This document shows positions 1 to 5,034 of a DNA stretch of 8,637 nt, piece by piece. Source of the stretch: Acidobacteriota bacterium (GTDB lineage: Bacteria; Acidobacteriota; Vicinamibacteria; Vicinamibacterales; UBA8438). Numbering within the stretch: position 1 is the stretch's first letter; the number at the start of each line of letters is the position of its first letter. The notes under the pieces are model-generated. The model was not told the origin of the DNA and did no database searches. It saw nothing but the letters and a program-made list of their open reading frames with translations. The stretch is taken from positions 1 to 8,637 of the forward strand of contig WTGR01000945.1 in assembly GCA_011523485.1 (NCBI GenBank). The letters are read 5' to 3'. Both the position numbers and the translations under genes were made by a program.

Positions 1-370
1 CATTGAAGCATCGTCGCCTCAAGGTCTTCGATTCGCTTCGCTTTCGTCTTCCGCGGGGAATACCCGCGGCCTCATTGAAGCTGAATTTCACGTAACTAGC
101 TAGGACGATATTTTATAAGTCTTCCGCGGGGAATACCCGCGGCCTCATTGAAGCGAATCCCACTCTCTCCTCCATTCCACAAGGAGCAAAGTCTTCCGCG
201 GGGAATACCCGCGGCCTCATTGAAGCGTGCCGCAGCAGGTGCGCAGCGACGACGACGGCAAGTCTTCCGCGGGGAATACCCGCGGCCTCATTGAAGCAAC
301 CTCGAGGCGCCCGAGATCACACCCGTCGGCCCGGGTCTTCCGCGGGGAATACCCGCGGCCTCATTGCTAT
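1..370 (+). CRISPR. CRISPR array, leader-distal end (partial)
   Basis: Identical 36-nt repeats lie at 46-81, 119-154, 191-226 and 262-297. The window opens with the last 9 nt of another (1-9), and a final copy at 335-370 matches through 366 and then diverges. Spacers are 36, 37, 36, 35 and 37 nt (10-45, 82-118, 155-190, 227-261, 298-334), all different. Each repeat starts GTCTTC, has a perfect 7-bp hairpin CCGCGGG-GAATA-CCCGCGG, and ends CATTGAAGC. That 3' end resembles the ATTGAAA(C/G) tags of many type I and III systems and supports plus-strand crRNA transcription. The degenerate copy on the right marks the leader-distal end, so the leader lies left of the window. No cas gene or leader is visible, so the subtype cannot be assigned. 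Spacer 82-118 is about 30% GC, far below its surroundings, as expected of phage- or plasmid-derived DNA. Confidence 0.97.
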
Positions 371-454
371 GAAACGACACCCCATGCGGACACACCAAGG
401 GCGTAACCGCGGATCGGCAGGATCGCGCAGGCGATTGAGCAGCGAACGGAAGGA

Positions 455-519
455 CCCGGATCATCTCGGCGGTCCGGGCAGCCCCGTCTATGGCCCGGCA
501 CACGGCAGCTTGATCCCGG
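455..519. other. Nested inverted repeat downstream of the IS110 transposase
   Basis: CCCGGATCA (455-463) pairs with TGATCCCGG (511-519), 8 of 9 positions. Inside it CCGGGC (474-479) pairs perfectly with GCCCGG (493-498). The structure starts about 12 bp past the transposase stop, so it could be a terminator, a structured right end of the element, or a downstream guide RNA as in the IS1111 subgroup. It has no U tract on either side. The rest of 371-531 shows no gene, repeat or promoter that I can support. Confidence 0.45.
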
Positions 520-531
520 ATATCCCTTGAA

Positions 532-1809
532 TCAGGTTCCCATGGATCGCACCTCCTCGATCAAGTCGTCCTGCTTGAGCACGCGGATCCAGCGCGGCGC
601 GCCGGATTCGATCACGAGACCCTCGTAGTCGATGCGCGGATCGGAGTACGGCCGGTCATTGCTCAGCACGGCATGGATCACACGCAGCAGCTTGTGAGCA
701 GTGGCGAGGATGGCTCGCTTGTAGCCGAGGCGCTTCGCAAGCTCCTGGTGGTAGCGGTGGAACTGCGAGCTGGTGCTGCGGGCGGCGCCGTGGGCGCATT
801 CGGCCAGTGTGGCTCGTAGCATGCGGTTCCCGGGGCGCACCCGCCCGGAGCGGCGTTTGCGCGCGCTGACATGGTTACCGGGAGCCACCCCGGCCCAGGC
901 GGCGAGATGGCGTGCGCTGCGGAACGCTGCGACGTCCGGTCCGATCTCGACGAGGATCGCCGCGGCGCTACGAAGATCGATGCCCGGAATCGTCTGCAGC
1001 AGCACCAGGGGGCGCCGGTAGTCCGCCAAGGCGGCCTGGATGCGCCTGTCGAGTGCGGCGAGCGCGGCCTCGGTCCGGTCCATCGCCTCCAATTGCATCT
1101 GCAGCGTGACCAGCGCGAGCGGGTCGAGCGTGGCGGCCAGGGTTCTGCTCAGCAGTTCCAGCTTGCCCCGGATGTGGCCGGTGACATCGGCCAGGATGCG
1201 ACGCGCAGGGCGGCCGGCGGCGAGGCCGTCGAGTATGCGCCGCCCGTTCATGCCGAAGATGTCAGACAGGACGCCGCCGAGGCGGAGGCCGTCGTGGTCG
1301 AGGATCTTGTGGATCCGATTGCGTGCGCGGCTGCGCTCGGCGACGAGCGTCCGGCGGTAGCGGGTCAACTGCCGCATCTGGCGGAAGCGACGCGGCGGGA
1401 CGAAGCTGGGCGCGACGAGACCGAACTGGCACACGCGAGCGAGCCAGAGGCTGTCGCTGCCGTCTGTCTTTCTGCCGCGAATCTGCCGGACGTGCGCGGC
1501 ATGGTGCAGGTCGGCACGGATGCCGGCGTCTTCGAGGGCTTCGAACGGGGCCTTCCAGTAGACCCCGGTGCTCTCCAGCGCCGCCGCGGTGACGCTGTGG
1601 TCGAGGAGCCAGTCGGTCATCGCCTGCAGTCCATCCGGCAGCGCGCTGAACTCCTGCGTCATTACACGTGCCGGTCCACCGCCCGCCTCGCAGACGCGCA
1701 GCGCGGCGGTGATCCGCGTCTTGTGGACGTCCACGCCGGCTGCGCGCGGGCAGACCACGTGCATGTCGTCCGTGCGGAGGTGGTGGGTGTCTTGGGTGTT
1801 GCCGGTCAT
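532..1809 (-). CDS. IS110-family transposase (DEDD/serine recombinase)
   Basis: This 425-residue protein catalyses transposition of the surrounding element. The N-terminal RuvC-like DEDD domain (about 20-175) carries D27 in GVDVHK, E79 in ALESTGVYW, and D116 and D119 in GRKTDGSDS. Next is a helical segment with SFVPP and RQLTRYRR (about 135-260). The C-terminal Transposase_20 domain (about 268-355) contains LLQTIPGI and GVAPGNHVSARKRRSGR; S315 is the likely nucleophilic serine, S321 an alternative. In this family the two domains form a composite active site guided by a bridge RNA (established for IS621). The ATG at 1809 is chosen because AAGGAGG lies at 1818-1824. The frame stays open to 2034, but that stretch is Arg/Pro-rich, unlike the family, and covers the structured RNA. 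The gene looks intact: length and all catalytic positions fit. Assignment to the IS110 rather than IS1111 subgroup rests on the long upstream non-coding end. Confidence 0.95.
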   Translation of the reverse strand: MTGNTQDTHHLRTDDMHVVCPRAAGVDVHKTRITAALRVCEAGGGPARVMTQEFSALPDGLQAMTDWLLDHSVTAAALESTGVYWKAPFEALEDAGIRADLHHAAHVRQIRGRKTDGSDSLWLARVCQFGLVAPSFVPPRRFRQMRQLTRYRRTLVAERSRARNRIHKILDHDGLRLGGVLSDIFGMNGRRILDGLAAGRPARRILADVTGHIRGKLELLSRTLAATLDPLALVTLQMQLEAMDRTEAALAALDRRIQAALADYRRPLVLLQTIPGIDLRSAAAILVEIGPDVAAFRSARHLAAWAGVAPGNHVSARKRRSGRVRPGNRMLRATLAECAHGAARSTSSQFHRYHQELAKRLGYKRAILATAHKLLRVIHAVLSNDRPYSDPRIDYEGLVIESGAPRWIRVLKQDDLIEEVRSMGT

Positions 1810-1817
1810 TGCGTACC

Positions 1818-1824
1818 CCTCCTT
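1818..1824 (-). promoter_or_regulatory. Shine-Dalgarno site of the IS110 transposase
   Basis: AAGGAGG on the minus strand ends 8 nt before the ATG at 1809. It fixes the transposase start and excludes the longer frame reaching 2034. It lies one base beyond the 3' arm of the long RNA stem (1826-1842), so folding of that RNA could affect ribosome access. Confidence 0.85.
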
Positions 1825-1825
1825 G

Positions 1826-2020
1826 GGCGACGGAAGCGGGACTGCGCACCCGGTATGACACCCGCCTCGCGGGCGGGGCTCGCATTGCTGTTCGTCCACG
1901 GTCCGCTGCCGGGTACGATTCGGGGCTCGATGCCGGGCGCGCCGCGTCGATTTGAAGACGGGGACAGGAAGTAGCCGCCCCAACGGGAGCTGCGACGACG
2001 ACTGCCCCGCTTCCGCCGCC
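1826..2020 (-). ncRNA. Candidate IS110 bridge RNA
   Basis: The non-coding region upstream of the transposase folds on the minus strand. A 17-bp stem joins 2004-2020 to 1826-1842. It encloses hairpins at 1977-1990 (5 bp, 4-nt loop), 1945-1960 (4 bp, 8-nt loop) and 1861-1877 (6 bp, 5-nt loop). An 8-bp helix 1909-1916/1846-1853 surrounds the last hairpin and a loop of about 31 nt (1878-1908). Four non-Watson-Crick pairs (1830/2016, 1841/2005, 1847/1915, 1979/1988) are A-C on the plus strand but G-U on the minus strand, so the helices are complete only in transposase-strand RNA. IS110 elements are known to encode a bridge RNA of roughly 180 nt in this position. Size, strand and location fit. Guide loops for target and donor could not be assigned without the element ends. 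A role in translational control of the transposase is an alternative or additional possibility. Confidence 0.7.
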
Positions 2021-2072
2021 TCGGAGGATGGCACGAACCGTCGAATCTGTTGCGGTCACCCGGCCGGGCGTG

Positions 2073-2081
2073 TGCTACTCT
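2073..2081 (+). promoter_or_regulatory. Extended -10 promoter, probably giving a leaderless mRNA
   Basis: TG-C-TACTCT at 2073-2081 matches an extended -10 element. Initiation about 7 nt downstream would fall on or next to the ATG at 2089, which has no Shine-Dalgarno sequence. TTGCGG at 2050-2055 is a possible -35, but the 20-bp spacing is too long, so the extended -10 would have to carry most of the activity. Confidence 0.45.
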
Positions 2082-2088
2082 CCGGCGC

Positions 2089-3018
2089 ATGACCATCGAG
2101 ACGATTCTGGATTACCTAAACGCCGTGCCGGTGCGGGCGACGTTCGGGGCCGTCGGCGAGGTTCTGGGGGTTCGGCCGCAGGCGGTCTCCCGCCTGCTCG
2201 GCGCCCGCCGGCCGGAGGCTTCGTGGATCGTCAACGGCAGCACGGGCGAGCCCACCGGCTACACGCCGGATCAGGTGGATCCGCGCCTTCCCGGCACGCA
2301 CGTCATTCGCTCGGGCGACGAGCTGCGGAGCTGCCTGGAGCGGCATGCCGCGGGGGCGGCCGCCGCCGATGCGGCGCCGGCGGCGGCGGATGCCGTGGCC
2401 GTCGAAGAGGCGGGGGCGGCCGGCGTGGCCATCCAGGAGGCGGGGGCGACCGACGCGCCCGTCCAGGAGGCGCCGGCGACCGACGCGCCCGTCCAGGAGG
2501 CGCCGGCGACCGACGCGCCCGTCCACGCGGCGCCGCCGGCAGGCTCGGGGTCGGCAGTTCACGACACGCCGGACATCGAGGCCATCGCCATGGGCGGCGA
2601 CGCGAAGTGGATCATCGGCACGCTCGTGCCGGTCGTCCTGTTGGCGACCGGACTGCTCTCGGCGCAGATCGCCAGCGTCAGCGGCAGCCTGAGCACGCGC
2701 ATCGACGACGTGGACGAGCGGATCGAGGAGCTGCGCACCGACGTCATGGCGGAGATCGCCGGCGCGAACACCCGCGTCGACGACGTGCGCGACGCACTCG
2801 AGGACCAGATCGCCGTCCTGCGCGGCGAATTGAGCGGCATCGGGGCTGGCCTCCCCGCGGTCGCGCCGGCCGCTGACGAGGCGGACACGGAGTCGGTGGC
2901 GGCGCCGGACGAAGCCGAGCCGGACGCCGCTGCGCCGGCGGGGGATCCGGATCCGCAATCGGAGCCTGCAACCGATCCGGCTGCGCCGGCGGCGAGCGCC
3001 GATCCGCCTCGCGAGTGA
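2089..3018 (+). CDS. Membrane-anchored protein with HTH-like N-terminus, repeat linker and coiled coil; function unknown
   Basis: I do not recognise this 309-residue protein as a named family. Residues 1-85 look like a compact winged-helix domain: ATFGAVGEVLGVRPQAVSRLLG followed by SWIVNGSTGEPTGY. This recalls the DNA-binding part of O6-alkylguanine alkyltransferase-like proteins (TYGEVA...LG...VVN), but the PCHR active-site motif is absent. Residues 86-160 are Ala/Pro/Glu-rich and contain a 10-residue repeat (VQEAPATDAP type). One hydrophobic helix spans about 173-195 (WIIGTLVPVVLLATGLL). A heptad-like coiled coil follows (about 197-250, STRIDDVDERIEELRTDV), then an acidic Ala/Pro tail to the end. 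The layout suggests a cytoplasmic DNA- or protein-binding head and an extracytoplasmic coiled coil, as in one-component membrane regulators such as ToxR or CadC; this is inference. ATG 2089 is preferred over TTG 2050 because family-like sequence begins there. The response regulator follows after 121 bp. Confidence 0.85.
   Translation: MTIETILDYLNAVPVRATFGAVGEVLGVRPQAVSRLLGARRPEASWIVNGSTGEPTGYTPDQVDPRLPGTHVIRSGDELRSCLERHAAGAAAADAAPAAADAVAVEEAGAAGVAIQEAGATDAPVQEAPATDAPVQEAPATDAPVHAAPPAGSGSAVHDTPDIEAIAMGGDAKWIIGTLVPVVLLATGLLSAQIASVSGSLSTRIDDVDERIEELRTDVMAEIAGANTRVDDVRDALEDQIAVLRGELSGIGAGLPAVAPAADEADTESVAAPDEAEPDAAAPAGDPDPQSEPATDPAAPAASADPPRE
2401..2550 (+). repeat. 30-bp in-frame tandem repeat
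   Basis: Units begin at 2401, 2431, 2461 and 2491, with a decaying fifth from 2521. Units 2461-2490 and 2491-2520 are identical at all 30 bases, 2431-2460 differs at three, and 2401-2430 is more diverged. Each encodes ten residues of the (V/I)QEA(P/G)ATDAP type. The exact DNA identity points to recent duplication by slippage in the linker between the head domain and the membrane helix. Confidence 0.93.
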
Positions 3019-3058
3019 AGCTGCGCCCGCTGTCGCGCGGGACCGTACGCTGCTCGCC

Positions 3059-3088
3059 TTGCCTGCGCCGCCGCGCCCGGCGGACAAT
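3059..3088 (+). promoter_or_regulatory. Possible sigma-70 promoter of the response regulator
   Basis: TTGCCT (3059-3064) and GACAAT (3083-3088) are separated by 18 bp. Transcription would start near 3095, leaving a leader of about 45 nt. This would let the regulator be expressed separately from the gene upstream. Nothing else of note is seen in the 121-bp gap 3019-3139 except a weak hairpin, CCCGC/GCGGG, near 3026-3041. Confidence 0.4.
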
Positions 3089-3139
3089 CGACCGCCGCCG
3101 CATCGTCGCGTGCGCGGCGGGATTGGACGCAGGGCCGCC

Positions 3140-4507
3140 ATGAAGCACCGCATCGTGGTCATCGACGACGAGATCGCCATCCGCGACTCGTTGAAAATGA
3201 TCCTGGAGTACGACGGCTACGAGTGCCTGCTCGCCCCCAGCGGGCAGGCGGGGCTGGCGTGCGTCGAGCGCGACGATCCGGATCTGGTGTTCCTCGACGT
3301 CAAGATGCCGGGGATGGACGGCATCGAGGTGCTGCGCAAGATCCGGGCCCTGGACGAGCTGCTGCCGGTGGTCATCATCTCCGGGCACGGGACGGTGAGC
3401 ACGGCCGTGGAGGCGACCCGGCTCGGGGCGTTCGACTTCCTCGAGAAGCCGCTGTCGACCGACCGCGTGACCGTCACGATCCGCAACGCGCTGAACCAGC
3501 GCCGGCTCCGCACGGAGAACCGGAGCTGGCGGCGGGCCGCCGAGGCGCGCCACGAGATGGTGGGGGACAGCCGCGCGCTGCACGCGATGACCGAGGAGAT
3601 CCGCCGTGCCGCGCCCGTACGGAGCGCGGTGCTGATTCAGGGCGAGAGCGGCGTCGGCAAGGAGCTGGTCGCGCGCGCCATCCATCGCAACGGTCCGCGG
3701 GTCCGCGAGCGGTTCGTGCAGGTCAACTGCGCCGCGATCCCCGACGACCTGATCGAGTCGGAGCTGTTCGGTCACGAGCGCGGGTCGTTCACCGGCGCCA
3801 CCGAGAAGCAGGTGGGGAAGTTCGAGCAGGCGGACCGCGGCACCATCTTCCTGGACGAGATCGGCGACATGTCGCTGAAGACGCAGGCCAAGGTGCTGCG
3901 GGTTCTCCAGGAGGGGGAGGTGGAGCGGCTGGGATCGGCCCGCACCATCCGCGTGGACGTTCGCGTCCTGGCCGCGACCCACCGGAACCTGGAGCAGGCC
4001 ATCGACGCGGGCGAGTTCCGGGAGGACCTGTACTTTCGCCTGAGCGTGCTGCCGATTCAGGTGCCGCCGCTGCGCGAGCGGGCGGAGGACATTCCCCTGC
4101 TCGTACGGCACTTCGCGACGATGTTCGCGCGGGAGAACAACTTTCGGCCGAAGCCGTTCAGCGAGGAGGCGGTCGGCGCGCTCGCGCGGCACCACTGGCG
4201 GGGCAACGTCCGCGAGCTGCGCAACTCGGTCGAGCGCCTGCTGGTGATGGTTTCCGGGCAGTCGATCACGCTCGGCGACGTGCGTTCGGTGTTGCGGCTC
4301 GACGAGCGGCCGGCAGCGGCCGGCGCGGCGGCGGCGGCGCGCACCCTGCGCGAGTTCAAGGAGGCCAGCGAGCGCAGCTTCCTCGTCGCCAGACTGCGGG
4401 AGCTCGACTGGAACATCTCCCGCACGGCCGAAGAGATCGACACGCCCCGTAGTAATCTCTACAAGAAGCTGGAGCAGTACCGCATCAGCCAGGAGAGCGA
4501 CGGCTGA
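3140..4507 (+). CDS. Sigma-54-dependent response regulator, NtrC/NtrX type
   Basis: This 455-residue transcription activator would be phosphorylated by a histidine kinase and would then drive sigma-54 RNA polymerase by ATP hydrolysis. Receiver domain, residues 3-118: acidic pair D9-D10, phospho-acceptor D53 in VFLDVKMPG, S81 and K103. Sigma-54 AAA+ domain, about 140-375: Walker A GESGVGKE (168-175), the sigma-54 contact loop as GSFTGA (215-220, the common Ser variant of GAFTGA), Walker B GTIFLDEI (234-241), and the sensor-II region WRGNVRELRN (353-362). An Ala-rich linker (391-400) precedes a Fis-type helix-turn-helix (about 403-450; NISRTAEEIDTPRSNLYKKL), most like the NtrX branch. The length is typical and no key residue is missing. 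The ATG at 3140 starts right at the receiver; only a weak AGGG precedes it. No kinase is encoded in the window, so its signal is unknown; the membrane protein upstream is a candidate partner by position only. Confidence 0.96.
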   Translation: MKHRIVVIDDEIAIRDSLKMILEYDGYECLLAPSGQAGLACVERDDPDLVFLDVKMPGMDGIEVLRKIRALDELLPVVIISGHGTVSTAVEATRLGAFDFLEKPLSTDRVTVTIRNALNQRRLRTENRSWRRAAEARHEMVGDSRALHAMTEEIRRAAPVRSAVLIQGESGVGKELVARAIHRNGPRVRERFVQVNCAAIPDDLIESELFGHERGSFTGATEKQVGKFEQADRGTIFLDEIGDMSLKTQAKVLRVLQEGEVERLGSARTIRVDVRVLAATHRNLEQAIDAGEFREDLYFRLSVLPIQVPPLRERAEDIPLLVRHFATMFARENNFRPKPFSEEAVGALARHHWRGNVRELRNSVERLLVMVSGQSITLGDVRSVLRLDERPAAAGAAAAARTLREFKEASERSFLVARLRELDWNISRTAEEIDTPRSNLYKKLEQYRISQESDG

Positions 4508-4527
4508 CGACAGCGTTCTTTGACATT

Positions 4528-4949
4528 CCGCCGCAGTCGGCCGGGCGGCCGCTGCGTCCGGCGCGGCTTCGGCCGCGACCGGACGGGGAGGAAAGTCCGA
4601 ACTCCGCAGGGCAGTGCGCCGGGTAACGCCCGGTCAGGGCGACCTGAAGGAAAGTGGCACAGAAAACATACCGCCGCGCGCCGCGCACGCTCGCTCGGCG
4701 CGCGGTAAGGGTGAAAAGGTGCGGTAAGAGCGCACCGCGTCCCCCGCAAGGGGGATGGCAGGCTAAACCCCGCACGGAGCAAGACCAAATAGGGAGGCGC
4801 TACAGGGCGGCCCGTCCGAGGCCTCCGGGTAGGTTGCTCGATCCCGCCGGCGACGGCGGGGCCAGAGGAATGGTCGCCGCCGCGTGACGACGCGCTCATG
4901 GCGTGACCGAACGCGGTACAGAATTCGGCTTACGCGCCGGCTGCGGCGG
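4528..4949 (+). ncRNA. rnpB: RNase P RNA, bacterial type A
   Basis: This is the catalytic RNA of ribonuclease P, which matures tRNA 5' ends. Hallmarks in order are GAGGAAAGTCCGAACTCC (4588-4605), the ACAGAAAACATACCGCC block (4659-4675), GGTAAGGGTGAAAAGGTGCGG with AAGAGCGCACC (about 4703-4735), AAACCCCGCACGGAGCAAG (4765-4783) and AGACCAAATAGGGAGGC, CAGAGGAATGG (4863-4873), and ACAGAATTCGGCTTAC (4918-4933). The ends are set by helix P1: CCGCCGCAGTCGGC (4528-4541) pairs with GCCGGCTGCGGCGG (4936-4949), all 14 positions with one G-U. At about 422 nt, with these blocks, it is type A. It begins only 20 bp after the response-regulator stop. I see no convincing promoter in that gap, so its promoter is probably inside the end of that gene or it is processed from a longer transcript. 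Confidence 0.97.
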
Positions 4950-5034
4950 AATCCCTCGCGGCGCATTCACCAGGCGGCGCCGGCGGTCCATGCACCGTTT
5001 CGCCGCCTTGAACGCGCCGCGGCTCGGAGGCGAC

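Larger units (their letters stand above)
455..2020 (-). mobile_element. IS110-family insertion sequence (minimal extent)
   Basis: The element consists of an IS110-type transposase (532-1809, minus), a long structured non-coding region upstream of it (1826-2020) and a short structured region after its stop (455-519). IS110 elements have no terminal inverted repeats and usually make no target duplications, so the exact ends cannot be read from one copy. The limits given are the outermost element-like structures. The true left end should lie between about 2021 and the promoter at 2073, and the true right end between about 367 and 455. Total size would be about 1.55-1.7 kb, within the family range. 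The open frame and complete motifs suggest the element may be active. Confidence 0.75.

Noticed and set aside
10..45. Degenerate repeat inside the first spacer (GTCTTCGATTCGCTTC)
   Set aside because: Only the first six bases match the repeat and the hairpin is absent; the spacer has normal length.
227..261. Spacer sharing GCGACGACGAC with the insertion sequence near 1992 (self-targeting)
   Set aside because: The match is 11 nt of simple GAC repetition and does not extend.
871..1974. Long plus-strand open frame opposite the transposase
   Set aside because: It is antisense to a well-supported gene, has no recognisable domain, and is explained by GC-rich codon bias.
1810..2034. Extension of the transposase by 75 residues to an ATG at 2034
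   Set aside because: The extra residues are Arg/Pro-rich with no family similarity, the region carries a strand-specific RNA fold, and a strong ribosome site precedes the ATG at 1809.
2021..2088. Continuation of the CRISPR array on the far side of the insertion sequence
   Set aside because: No repeat fragment or AAGC remnant is present there, so insertion into the middle of the array is not supported.
2744..4195. Long minus-strand frame opposite the response regulator
   Set aside because: Low-complexity translation rich in Arg, Leu, His and Pro, no domain, and it crosses two real genes.
4520..4525. TTGACA as a -35 box for RNase P RNA
   Set aside because: It ends two bases before the RNA 5' end set by P1, which is too close to act as its -35 element.
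4903..5034. Longer amidohydrolase starting at GTG 4903
   Set aside because: It would translate the 3' end and P1 helix of the RNase P RNA; the natural N-terminal anchor begins at 5035.
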